NCBI GenBank assembly: GCA_003427395.1
Contig: BFEA01001002.1
Span: 266,314-295,998 of the forward strand
From: Chara braunii
Lineage: Eukaryota; Streptophyta; Charophyceae; Charales; Characeae
DNA length: 29,685 nucleotides
Reading direction: 5' to 3'
Of this stretch, positions 1 through 9,324 are shown piece after piece. The notes under the pieces are model-generated. The model ran no database searches, was not told the DNA's origin, and saw only the letters and a program-made list of their open reading frames with translations. Made by a program: the position numbers and the translations under genes. Each line of letters starts with the position of its first letter. Position 1 is the first letter of the stretch.

Positions 1-131
1 AAACGTGCCAGACCCTGGCGTTGAAGTTCAAACAAAGGTTGTCTTGAAAACAGGCCCAAAATGGCCTGTGCTAAAACCCTGGTCTGGTGCCTAAGGTTCA
101 GGGCAGGTCGATCTTTTGAGGGCCTGAAATT

Positions 132-300
132 CAGGCTGAAAAGACTCAGGGCCTGGAGGGCCCTTTTTTAGGCTGAAACGACACAGGGCCTGTAGGCCCT
201 TGTTTTCAGGCTTTCAGGCTGAAACGACACAGGGCCTGTAGGCCCTTGTTTTCAGGCTTTCAGGCTGAAACGACACAGGGCCTGTAGGGCCCTGATTTTC
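132..300. repeat. 46-bp tandem repeat, GGCCTG-rich
   Basis: Three copies of a 46-bp unit beginning AGGCTGAAACGACACAGG start at 170, 216 and 262, preceded by a more diverged and shorter unit starting at 133. Each unit contains the near-palindrome GGGCCTGTAGGCCC. The copies at 170 and 216 look essentially identical, so the array is recent. The whole first 350 bases are rich in GGCCTG/CAGGCC words, a style that recurs near 27350-27700 in the gypsy-2 LTR region. This could be part of a related LTR; that is inference. Confidence 0.85.
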
Positions 301-399
301 CGTCTGAACGGGTCCTGCAGGCCCGTGTGGATACCCAGTATGCCACACGGAGAGACCAATGACTGAGGAGCGAGGTGGCTAGGTCTAAGATTCCCATAA

Positions 400-1100
400 C
401 TACATGTCTGCAGAGGTCAGAGAACGATGAGTCAGATCGGGAACGTTGCAGTGTGAGTGACGTTGACCTCGGGGATTACTTCGACTGGGACACTCACAGG
501 GACTGAGTTGATTTATGATTCGTGTTGGCCTTGCTTGCGTTGAGGATTGTGACACTGGTACTCAAAAAAAGCGACGATGACAAAGAGAAGTACTATGATG
601 AATCGCGTATCTTTCGGCACGTTACTTACTCGAGGGGGATTGATCACACTCCAATACGTCCAGTGAGCCTAAGACGGAGGAGGTTGCAGGCCCCTCCAAA
701 GGGGAGGGGCTGGTCCTTTATCTCGGAGATGGATACAGTCATCTCGTCGGTGCGGACTTTGCTATGCAGGTTTTCAGGAAGCCACTCTACGGGGATGATT
801 CCTCGAGGTATCCTATGACTACATTTATGGCAAGGGGCGAGTCAAGATTTTGATTGGAGCTACGGGCGATATCCCTTTGGCCGAAGAGTTGTATCTTTGA
901 AGCATGGCCGATGACGAGATGACCTAGTGCATGGCCTACATTCTGAAGATTGATCCGGCTGCATCGTTGGACATCAACTATGTGGTCCCTGAGCCCACTG
1001 GACACAGGTGCTCAATGCGGAGGAGCAGCATGAACCAGAGGCAGAGTCCCAGTCGGCTGAACTCACACACGAGGGGTTACCACTTGTAATCATTGATTGA
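400..1100 (+). pseudogene. possible decayed coding stretch, unassigned
   Basis: I do not recognise this. Several short open segments with protein-like composition lie in sequence on the plus strand but in different frames: an acidic segment around 422-505 (ending near YFDWDTHRD), an open segment around 522-818 with DDDKEKYYDESRIF and a basic RRRRLQ patch, a segment near 826-898 reading KGRVKILIGATGDIPLAEE, a segment near 930-1015 reading KIDPAASLDINYVVPEPTG, and an acidic tail 1012-1100 ending in LPLVIID and a stop. Stops and frame changes separate them. It may be a broken transposon or host gene 3' end, or chance. No motif identifies a family. Confidence 0.2.
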
Positions 1101-1112
1101 GGTTAATCTCTC

Positions 1113-1165
1113 CAGTCACTGAAATGTGCTTGAACATTATTATTACTATGATTTTTCAGTGACTG
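1113..1165. repeat. 12-bp perfect inverted repeat (hairpin)
   Basis: CAGTCACTGAAA at 1113-1124 is the exact reverse complement of TTTCAGTGACTG at 1154-1165, with a 29-nt AT-rich spacer. It would form a 12-bp stem. It may be the footprint of a tiny foldback element or an RNA hairpin; there is no further evidence for either. Confidence 0.7.
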
Positions 1166-2620
1166 CAGCCCTTCAACGACTGCTCCCTGCATTGCTTGTA
1201 TACTACTCTTCAGTCTCATGTCTCCGGTTATGGTCTTGCAAAGTTTGACTTCTGGTCTCTTCGTCTTGCGCCTGTTCTTTATTCTATGCACGATATTTTG
1301 GCGCCCAAACCTCACACCCGGCGTGACTTCCTGATCGGAGTGGGATGGGGGCCTGGAAGTGCGAAAAGGGGTGTGCCAAGGATTTTTGGGAATTTGGGGG
1401 TGGGTCCCAGGTCGGAACTGAGATCTCCGGTGGCAAGTTTCGGGGGTAGGAGTGCAAGTGGCTTCTGCTCAGAGTTGAGGCGATGACCGACCGTGCTGCC
1501 CGAGCCGGGGTGGGGTGCTACGGGTGTCTCCGTGGGAGTGCTCGTACCGCTGACGGCCGTCGCACGTCTCGGGGTCTGAGGGAGACGAGTCGGACTCTCG
1601 TCGCTCAGTCCTGGGATAGGCTCATTGCGCGACCCTCGCTTGTCGACGCTCGTCGGGCTGCCGACACTCTGAGCACGGCGGACGGGGCCAGAACCGGGCT
1701 ATGGAATCCCAGGGGACCACGAGTAGGTGATGGTAGGGGAGGACGGTATAGTAGGGAGGGAAGTTAGTGGTAATGGCAACGAAGCCTGGGGTTAGAAGGT
1801 ACTGCTGGTTCTGGCTGTCGGGATAATCGGGAATCCGCGAGTCTCGGTTGATTGCCAGCTGGAAATCGCCCCTGCACAGTCGCTCGTTTGCAGTCCGGCA
1901 GGGGTACTCGAGATGTCTCGAGTTCCGTAGGTGGCGCTGTTGTCGGGTTCGCTGCCGTCGGATTTGTTCCCTTTCCCAATATGCTCGGTATTCTGGGTTC
2001 CTCAGGCTTTTGCGATCGGTGATCCAGAAGGGAGAGTATCAGACTATCGCCATATCATGTTCAACCGAATTCCTGCATACACATCTTCCTACGGGGCGGG
2101 ATCGTGGCTAGCTTTTGCGGGCGCACGTGTAGATGGCACGTCTGCGGACGGACGTTGTTTGACACGTGCGTGCGCGAGGGCTAGCAAACCCGATCCTAAT
2201 CTGCGCAAGCAGCCAAGGAGCAATCCGCACCGGCTCAGTTCTTGCAGCTAATTCCACTCAGCAATCCCCGTTTGCCCTGACCCGTATTGTAGATAGGGAT
2301 TCCATCATTCCTGTCGAGATCTGTCGGGCTAAGTCCGTTCGCTGTTGCGGGCCGGCCTCGTGAGTGCTCGTGTAAGCCGCATCCGTCAGATCGTACTTAC
2401 ACGGGGGCTCGTGGGGTTAGTCCGTTGTGGATCGATCCATCCACCAATCACTTATGCAGAAGGGGGTTCATGCAATGACCTTTCAGACAACTCTTGTTCG
2501 AGCAGAAAGCAGTTGCGTACCCAGACATACATCAAAGCATCATAACAGTATCTATTCCTTTCACCTACTAATTATCTGAGTGAGGATAGGCCAGCGCCAT
2601 GGACGCGGGATGATTCAGAG
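1166..2620. other. no gene recognised; GC-rich block
   Basis: The stretch holds no recognisable gene. About 1320-2200 is GC-rich and open in more than one frame, which by itself does not indicate coding. TTTTGGCGCCCAAACC near 1300 resembles the TGG-starting primer binding sites that follow LTRs, but no LTR end or downstream gag could be confirmed. Confidence 0.4.
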
Positions 2621-4252
2621 TACATGCAAAACATCGGCTATCCCAGCATTACAAGATCATCAGACCCATCTCATCAAGCGAAGGCAAAAAGTGAAAGAGG
2701 GAGAACACATCACATAAAGTCGAAAGAAATGTCAAAATGCAAAACAAGGGCGTTTTGCCCAGAGCCAAAATTCTATACACAAGGACTGAGAAAAGACAAA
2801 GAAGATTGCAATCCCACATCCGCCCGTTTCCTCTCTCTCTCTCTCTCTGATGCGGACAGTCCGTCGTCTCGCACCTACCAACGAAGTTGTCACCCCGCTT
2901 AGTCCGCATGCGCCCATCAGGCTCGCCCGCGCGCCACAGTCCGTTGTGGCCTACACGTCAACCCCGCACACTTGGCACCAGCTCGTCGGGTCGCCCAACT
3001 CCCTCATCAACTCACCTCTTACTTCGCTCATTACCCGACCCTCACTAATCGCGCTAACCTCGAGCTTCCAAAATTTTAAGAGAGGCATCTAACCGCGCCG
3101 ACGAAATTTATAGCGTGCATACGTGCGCAAAGATGCGAGATTGCAGGGATTGGAAAGAGGAGCAGAGAGAGGAAGTGCCTACGCTTGGCATGGCCGGATC
3201 GCGGCGTGGGGGACGTAGGCACTCTCCACGCATCGATCCAGGCATGCAGCGCTCAGGCCAATCAGATGCAGCAAAAAGAAGGGACAAAGGGCGGGAAGAA
3301 GACGAGGGAACAAGAAAGAAGATACAGTTACAATGCCGCCCGCCCAACGATTACAGTTGTATGCAAGATTAAGGGCGCCACTTAGTCAGAACTTCGTTTC
3401 CACCGCAAAAGAAAGCGCGCAAGAAAGGAGCGCCGCTCGACAATAATTTCAAAAAGTCCTAAATTCCTATCTGAACTCAAAACTGCAACAGAAAAATTCC
3501 GACGAAACAGAAGAAAAACAAAAAGAAATCAGAATTTTGAGAGCCCTCGGGGGCTCGTCCTTAGGAAAATTTAAAAAGAACACCAAAAAGCTCCCGCGCG
3601 ATCATCGCGCCAAAAATCTTCGTTCCCTCCTTTTACTCCCAGTAGAGCAAGAACGAACCATCGCCAACCGTTATTAATCATGCCCAACGGGGCGCGCCCA
3701 CTCAACCGTCTGTCCCGGGCCTGTCCCACCACCGTCGAAGGGGAAGGAGCGAAGCGAAGAAAAAGAAAGAAGCGAGGACACCGTCGCAATTTTCCGCCGA
3801 TCCCACCTCCCGTAACTTGCCCAGCCTTCCCATCTCAGGACCCCTCATTGTCATCGCGCAAAAAGTCGCGCGGTACGGAAAATGGTTCGTCACAATATGA
3901 CTTCTTGTTTTCCCTTTTCTTCTTTCCCTTAATATTTAGGTCACACTAAAAACCGCTAAGAGACTCCTTGATAAAAGGGACTCCGATGTATTTGAGTATG
4001 GCCTTTACACAAGTCAGGCGCAAGTGACAAAACGGAATGCCTCGCTCTAAGCCGTGTTGCCACTGCCAGCAGGGATGATCCTATTTACTCGACTATATTA
4101 TTGAAAGCAACATAGGCTGATTTGGATACACACTTGTTTCACTTCCCATATATCAAAATCCTGCATGACAGCCTGCCAGTCCACCAACTCATTGCACTCG
4201 GCCTGGGGAGGGGCACTGAAGCTGACGTTGGAAGAGGTGGGGGTGCGACAAA
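2621..4252. other. no gene recognised; flank of gypsy-1
   Basis: No coding region could be supported. It contains a short CT microsatellite (2830-2848), purine-rich low-complexity sequence around 3280-3560 and T-rich sequence near 3900-3935. The right edge is where similarity to the gypsy-1 5' LTR begins, so this stretch is either the flank of that element or a later replacement of the missing part of its 3' LTR. Confidence 0.4.
3174..3223. repeat. 10-bp inverted repeat
   Basis: AGTGCCTACG at 3174-3183 and CGTAGGCACT at 3214-3223 are exact reverse complements around a 30-nt GC-rich spacer. This is a possible hairpin with no gene context. Confidence 0.6.
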
Positions 4253-4797
4253 GTGCACGCCCAACCTATCAAGCCTACCAATCACCACAGACCCTTCTAA
4301 ACCTAACAAGCCGGTCTGCACCAACCACGATGCCCACTGTAGATGAAGTGTCCGCTTGGCAGGGGAGCACAAGATGGTTGCCACTTCCCACTTCGATGGA
4401 GAGCTTTGATGGCAGCCCAGTCAACCCCAACAGGCACAATGGGGAGGTGCCTTAACCGATCGCGCTGGTCCTTCCCAGCTATGGATGCCAACAAGCATCA
4501 CCAGAGAAGATGAGTTATGCTGCTGGAAATTAATGTTGCAGCCCTAACGCGTATTTTGTTAGTTTTGCTTACCTCGGGGTTTGATCCCTGGACCTGTACC
4601 TTACATGGACCTTTTCTTTGTTGTTGTGGGTCGTAGGCCTGTTGTTTTCTTTTTGTTTTACTTGTTTGTCTTTTTTTCCACTTTTCTGTCTAGGTGCTTT
4701 GTAGGCTGCTTGTTTCGGTCTTTGCTAGTGGTAGGCCGGTCCTAGGCTGTAAAGTCGTACTTGCTATACATCCCGTTAGAACCTGCGATTCATTGCA
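4253..4797 (-). mobile_element. gypsy-1 3' LTR remnant, internally inverted
   Basis: On the minus strand this starts directly after the polypurine tract with TGCAATGAAT and carries three modules. C (4758-4797) and A (4253-4551) match 26309-26348 and 25685-26031 in the same orientation. Module B between them (4552-4757) matches 26120-26304 only as reverse complement. By eye A is high-80s percent identical; the other copy has about 45-50 extra bases near 25804-25868. The rest of the LTR, about 1.7 kb in the other copy, is missing left of 4253. Short open segments in A (about 4303-4494 minus, similar to 25753-25974) are probably incidental. Confidence 0.75.
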
Positions 4798-4803
4798 TTC
4801 GTA

Positions 4804-4813
4804 CCCCCTCGAG
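4804..4813 (-). other. gypsy-1 polypurine tract
   Basis: The minus strand reads CTCGAGGGGG followed a few bases later by the TG that opens the 3' LTR. This is the expected position and composition for the plus-strand DNA primer of an LTR retrotransposon. It lies just after the decayed end of the polymerase frame. Confidence 0.6.
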
Positions 4814-5460
4814 AAGCGAGGACCTCGAGCTAGGAGTGTCCACGAGGAGAACATCTGCGAGGTTGCCCTTTATGTTCCGCCTCATAGGCACACACGACTG
4901 AATTCGCAGATTTGAGAAGTTTCTTTCTCGTAAACCATCAATCCTCAGGATGAGGTTGGAAGCAAAACTCCATAAGATACTTACAATTGGGGCCTGTGCC
5001 CCACCGATCTTCAATGCTCTCGGCTTCATATCCCTTCCTATGGATAGGAGGTCCAAACTATGGTGGCCTGTCAGGAAATGCATCAGCATGATTGTAAGGC
5101 AACAACTTTGAAGCATGGAAGACTGAATAGGTTTTGATGTGAGGGGGTACAAGTATGTAGGAAGGTCTAAATGGATGTGCCCCCACAATATCAAGCGCCT
5201 TCCACAGGCTGTAATAAACAGGTAACAACTTCCTTGAGATATCATGTTTGTTGGTTAGCTCAATTTTTTTCACCAGACCCAGGAACCTGCCCGTATAGTA
5301 AAGGGAGAGCGATGCCTGTTAGCCTGTTCGATCATCCTCTTATGGGCCTTGAACATATTAGTTCTAGTTGTCTCTAGGTCTTTCTCATAGCTCTTGGTAA
5401 ACTTTGTTATAGCAGGAGTTAATTTAGGCTTAGACTTGCCAATCAGATCATCCAGAGGTT
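4814..5460 (-). pseudogene. pol: gypsy-1 integrase C-terminal region (broken)
   Basis: Translation across frames gives the familiar end of plant Ty3/gypsy polyproteins. First comes a charged helical stretch (ITKFTKSYEKDLETTR... EQANRHRSPF), then ISRKLLPVYYSLWKALDIVG, then the conserved block here reading PPHIKTYSVFHASKLLPYN, usually PGHLRTHPVFHASKL in intact relatives such as gypsy-2 in this window. The clearest frame is 5273-5058. This part of integrase binds DNA and, in chromoviruses, precedes a chromodomain; only degraded sequence is left after about 5050. At least two frame changes and a stop lie inside. Confidence 0.75.
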
Positions 5461-5954
5461 GTTAGGGGTCTCTAGCAAAGTGCGACCTATAGGTTGTAAA
5501 GCCTGTAGTGTTGTGAATAGGAGTATTACACATCAGTTGTGCCCTGAACATATGTTTGTCCCAACCTTGCTGATCAGGTGTAATCAAAAGACGCAACTGC
5601 TGAAACAGGTCTTGGTTCAACACTTCAGTCTGTCCGTTGGCTTCAAGATATCTCCCAAAGGTCATGTCCAATATGGAATAAAGGTAGTCTTTGCAGAAAG
5701 ACTGCCAGTCATCGCTGCAGAATCTGCGACCTCTGTCGCTAATAGTGGAGGCACTCATGGACATTCACCCACCTCTCGCATTTTTTTTTTGTTGGCCAAA
5801 GGTACTCTGGCCTCAGCAGGTAAGGGGATAAACTCAACATACTTGAAGCCTCTATCAATGAAAACCATTACCTGTCTTATCCCACGTGGTGTGGTCTTGT
5901 CCAAATCTGTAAGATTCAAGATGATAGATTTTTGACTCCAATGCGAAGGCACCT
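5461..5954 (-). pseudogene. pol: gypsy-1 integrase catalytic core (broken)
   Basis: Two frames carry the retroviral-type integrase fold. The 5952-5755 frame contains TDLDKTTPRGIRQVMVFIDR and KYVEFIPLP. The 5764-5462 frame contains ISDRGRRFCSDDWQ (second catalytic Asp) and LEANGQTEVLN (catalytic Glu in the GQTE motif). The position where relatives have the first catalytic Asp (MDFITDLP) reads ILNLTDL, so that Asp is replaced by Asn. Residues normally before ANGQTE are also missing, and the usual H2C2 zinc-binding region is hardly recognisable upstream. The enzyme is inactive by sequence. Confidence 0.85.
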
Positions 5955-6565
5955 GTATAAGATAAAGCGGCCTCTTATTCGGTCAGTCGTTTTATCGAAA
6001 GACGACCACATTGGTCAGCCCTTCGGCCCTATTCTATCAAATGTGGTACTTCATGAGCTTGAGAATAGACACAGACTAACCTGGACCATCAGGTATCGGT
6101 AGGAGCTCGAGTAGTTGAATCTATCAATCAGTTGAATATACCTCGCCAATTTGTCATTTAGGTCACCTTAGGTCTTCGTCCACTGCGGAGTGGAGCGGTC
6201 AGAGTAGATTTTGAAGTGTTTCCCAAGCACGAAAAATGTTTCCGCTATTTGAGGGCACATATGAGAGCATATAGTTCCTTTTCATAGGTAGATGCTTGAA
6301 TTTTATGCACCTTTCTTTTCTTACTAGTGAATTCCACTGGTTTCATACCAGTCCCATCATCATGTTGAAGGACTGCACCAACTCCGTATTGACTTGCATC
6401 TTTGGTCAACACAAATGGCAAGGTATGGTGAGGCAATTTCAGCACAAGAGTCTGGGTGAGTGCTTTCTTCAATCTGGAGAAAGCTAGTTGACACGTGGGT
6501 GTCCACCAGAAGGGAACATCTTTGGCTTGTAGATTAGTCAAGGCTGTAGCAATAGAGGAAAAGTT
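5955..6565 (-). pseudogene. pol: gypsy-1 RNase H domain (broken)
   Basis: The frame 6541-6245 gives FWWTPTCQLAFSRLKKAL, then VLTKDASQYGVGAVL (first acidic residue of RNase H), then ASTYEKELYAL (Glu). The third acidic position appears past a frame change near 6240 in KIYSDRSTPQW, and ALNDKLARYIQLID-like sequence follows. The domain removes RNA from the RNA/DNA hybrid during reverse transcription. A stop, a frameshift and probable loss of the connection to integrase between about 5955 and 6050 make it non-functional. Open frames on the plus strand here are antisense shadows. Confidence 0.85.
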
Positions 6566-6750
6566 TCATGAACTTCCTAATAAGAGGCCAACCCCATGAA
6601 AGATTTGATGTCCCTCACGGTTTGGCCTTTCCTTGACAACAGCCACTTTAGAGGCATCAGGGGATATACCATATGCAGAAATCACATGACCTAAATATAA
6701 AACAAAGGAAACACCAAAATATGATTTTTCCTTGTTCAATGTATACTTAT
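6566..6750 (-). pseudogene. pol: gypsy-1 reverse transcriptase, C-terminal piece
   Basis: The minus strand reads KYTLNKEKSYFGV, then YLGHVISAYGISPDASKV, the conserved end of the Ty3/gypsy RT palm and thumb (usually the F-GHVIS-GI--DP-KV pattern). It joins in frame with the RT piece ending at 8123 once the solo LTR and one copy of its 5-bp duplication are set aside. After about 6620 the SF(M)GL-YY region is corrupted by indels (HQIFHGVGLLLGSS). The frame 6934-6566 extends into the solo LTR only by chance. Confidence 0.85.
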
Positions 6751-8122
6751 TGTTACGATTCTGGCCAATTTCGAAGTATACAAACATCAGAAAGTACAAT
6801 GTCGTCCAATTGCAAAAAGAAATGAATGAACTTGAGAGGAGAGAGAGGGAAAGAAGAAGAAGAAGAAGTAAGAAAGAAGAAGAAGATGATGTACTCCAGC
6901 ATAGACCAATGTCAAGGTTCTTCTTCCTCGCCAACCAATCTCCTCCTCCTTATCTCCTCCCCTCTTATTCAAACAAGAAATAACAATAATAATGTTGAAT
7001 GGCTGAACTAGAATCAATGTCCGAATCCCACTGCTACTGCATGCACAACATGAGGTCCACCATAGCCATGGCCACCCTTCTTCTTCCTCTACATACAGGC
7101 CGAGGCTATGGCGGACTATTGAGGGCTCTCCCTCCTGTCCAAAGGACAACCCAAAGCAGCTATGTTGCTGCCCTTTTGTCCCCAGGTCAACTTCATGCAG
7201 CTATGCCGCTGCCTACTCAACCGCCATGCCTGACTCTCTTCCGAGCTTCCTTGATGTGGCACTACCCCCACTGGGGCCTTCCAGATGCAGCACCNAACAA
7301 GGTGATGAAGATGGTGTCTACCATAGCCAGGTAAGTACCCCGCCACTCTCCTCCTTGTTCCCCTTCTCCCTCCTCCTACCGGTAGAGCTCCACCATAGCC
7401 AAGGTGGAAGCTCCCGGCTTCTTCCTCCCGGCAGCGCTGTAGGACCCAGCGCTACTCCAGCTAGCGCTCCAGCAGCGTGTCGCCAAACTTGCACACTGAA
7501 GAATGAGGCCGAGCTCTTGCCTCGGCCTCTTGATATAGCGACCTGCTTGCCTCTTGGGCGATGACTTCCAGGCCGCTCGGCCTCCCAAGCAACCGATACC
7601 TCCTCCCTTTCGGAGGGAAACATCATTGCAGACTCTGATATTGCTCGTACAGGCTCTAGACTCAGACTAGATGGACTGGTACCGGCCTAGACCTAGCCTA
7701 CCGTTACTGGGCCTCTAAAAATGCCAACTTTGTCTTTTTCTGTTCGGCCTCGAGTACCCGACACATCTACTGCTATTGGGTGCGGTACCGGCCTACCTGC
7801 TACTTGAGTGTTTTTCCGCTGCTCCAGGTGCCGAGGGCCCCTGCCTCTGCTACTTGAGTCTTTTCCCCTGCTGCAACCCTCAATGCCATGGCCACAGGTA
7901 AGTACCGGCCCTACGGGCCTGCCAAACAAGCAAGTACCCTTGCGGGTCATACACACACTCATGTCGACAAGCACTCAGATAGGCACGCAAGTCAACAGGC
8001 ACGCACACATACAAACTTAGAAAACACAGCAGAATGCGGGAATCTCAGCAAGGCATCCATTCCATCGGCAGAACTTCAAAAATCAGCAGTGTTCTCAGTC
8101 TGTTTTATGGCAGGTCATTACA
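6751..8122. mobile_element. solo LTR, 1372 bp, in gypsy-1 RT
   Basis: The insertion begins TGTTACGATT and ends GGTCATTACA, the TG...CA termini of LTRs, and is bounded by identical 5-bp direct repeats CTTAT (6746-6750 and 8123-8127). Removing it with one CTTAT rejoins the gypsy-1 RT frame exactly. No coding region, primer site or polypurine tract lies inside, so a solo LTR left by LTR-LTR recombination fits best. Inside are a GAA/GAAG low-complexity stretch (about 6830-6890) and recurrent CACCATAGCC words near 7060, 7320 and 7390. Orientation is undecided. One N at 7295. Confidence 0.85.
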
Positions 8123-8600
8123 CTTATGCTCTCTTAGGACCTGCAAAGCTTTCCTAAGATGGTATGCATGTTCCTTGGCATCTTTGTTGAACACCAAAAC
8201 GCATCTAGGTACACAACAACAAAGCGGTGAAGGATGCATCTCAGTTTGGAATGTCCCTGCTGCATTGCACAAACCGAAGGGCATGACTAGGAATTCATAG
8301 GTGCCATACCGGGTCTTAAAGGTTGTCTTGTGCACATCGATTTCGATCTGATGATACCCAAACTTCTTATCAATTTTGTTGAAGACTTTGCAGCCTTGCA
8401 CGATGTTAAGCAGATCATCGATCCTAGCCTCGCAGGTAGGGCTCTCAACTCTTTCCAATGATCTTGTTCAGGCCTCCGTAGTCTATGCACATCCTAAGCT
8501 CACCATTTCCCTTTGGGACAAGGAGAACTGGTGCCCTATCCTTAGATGAGCTAGGCCTGATCCACCCTTTTTCAATTAAGGATTCCAATTGTTTTCCTTA
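8123..8600 (-). pseudogene. pol: gypsy-1 reverse transcriptase, central piece
   Basis: The minus strand shows APVLLVPKGNGELRMCIDY (finger region) near 8480-8550, then KVFNKIDKKFGYHQIEI, which carries the first catalytic Asp of RT motif A, then YEFLVMPFGLCNAAGTFQ (motif B). Motif C, YxDD with flanks, should follow CVLVF but the text jumps straight to NKDAKEHAYHLRKALQVLREH. About seven codons including both motif C Asp residues appear lost. A frame change lies near 8455, and an extra base in an A run close to 8595 shifts the junction with the N-terminal piece. Confidence 0.85.
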
Positions 8601-8601
8601 A

Positions 8602-8802
8602 ACCACTAGTACCTCGCCCAATGTTGGGAAATTAGGGAAAACTGGCAGTTTTCCCAAACTCCTGAAAATTCAGAGGTCGGGCCCGACGACGGCTGCCATT
8701 GATAAATCTGATCGGCGGCGGTCGTTTCGTTTTGGCCATCCGAAAAGGTCGGAGGCCCACCCAAGGCCCACTATTTTCCCACGCGGGAAAGGTACTAGTG
8801 GT
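8602..8802. mobile_element. 201-bp MITE with TTAA target duplication
   Basis: Perfect 13-bp terminal inverted repeats (ACCACTAGTACCT at 8602-8614 and its reverse complement at 8790-8802) are flanked by TTAA on both sides (8598-8601 and 8803-8806). The interior has no coding capacity. It interrupts the gypsy-1 RT coding sequence, and setting it aside with one TTAA returns the surrounding reading except for one extra A. TTAA duplication is typical of piggyBac-type transposition; 3-bp Harbinger-type duplications (TAA/TTA) fit less well because the two flanking triplets then differ. It is a non-autonomous DNA transposon; the partner transposase is not in this window. Confidence 0.9.
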
Positions 8803-9324
8803 TTAACTCATCCAATTCAGCAGGTGACATCTTGTAGACTCTTCCTGCGGGAGGGATAGAGTCAGGTAAGATATGAGTGTGGTGTTTGGTCTTCCTATGG
8901 ACAAGTCCAATAGGCTCTTGAGCCAAATCAGAAAACTCATCAACCACTTGCTGAATGGATAAGTCAATATGAGAAGAGGACGAGCCTGAATCTGTTGAAG
9001 TGACATAAGCCTCAACAAGATTCTCGTTGTCAGACTCCTTAGACAAGTTGTAACCCCCCCCGGCTTTCAGGCAATAACAACTCGTTTTAGGATAATGTTT
9101 TGTAGCTAAGACACATTGTCTTAGCTTCCCCTGAGGGTTCTTCAATTGGACAATGGGCAAATCCCAGACAATGGAAGGGTTAGCGGCCCTCAACCACTTC
9201 AGACTTAGGACCAAACCAAAGGGAAGACGAGGGGGGAAACATGGAAGTTCAAAGACTGTTTGATTTCCCCTTTGTCATCAAAGGTGACTGGCACACCCTT
9301 GATGACCTGCATGACTGAAATAAA
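8803..9324 (-). pseudogene. pol: gypsy-1 protease-RT linker and RT N-terminus
   Basis: The frame from 9214 to 8795 reads LKWLRAANPSIVWDLPIVQL, the usual link between protease and RT in plant Ty3/gypsy elements. A serine-rich variable segment follows, then HTHILPDSIPPAGRVYKMSP and AELDEL, the conserved beginning of RT. Upstream, 9215-9324 continues with GVPVTFDDKGEIKQSLNFHV in an adjoining frame, so a stop or frameshift lies between protease and linker. The frame is cut at 8802 by the MITE. Confidence 0.85.

Noticed and set aside
1296-1320. Primer-binding-site-like TTTTGGCGCCCAAACC
   Set aside because: No LTR end or gag next to it, and the complementary tRNA could not be named.
1483-1767. GC-rich 94-codon plus-strand frame
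   Set aside because: Composition alone keeps it open; Arg/Gly/Ala-rich text without a motif, and other frames are also open nearby.
2830-2848. CT microsatellite
   Set aside because: Short simple repeat without context; mentioned in the flank entry only.
4574-4600. tRNA T-arm/B-box-like GGGGTTTGATCCCTGG in LTR module B (also near 26270-26283, opposite strand)
   Set aside because: The stem has a mismatch and no A box or acceptor stem is found; not a tRNA gene and insufficient for a SINE call.
5459-5935. 158-codon plus-strand frame
   Set aside because: Antisense shadow of the gypsy-1 integrase core.
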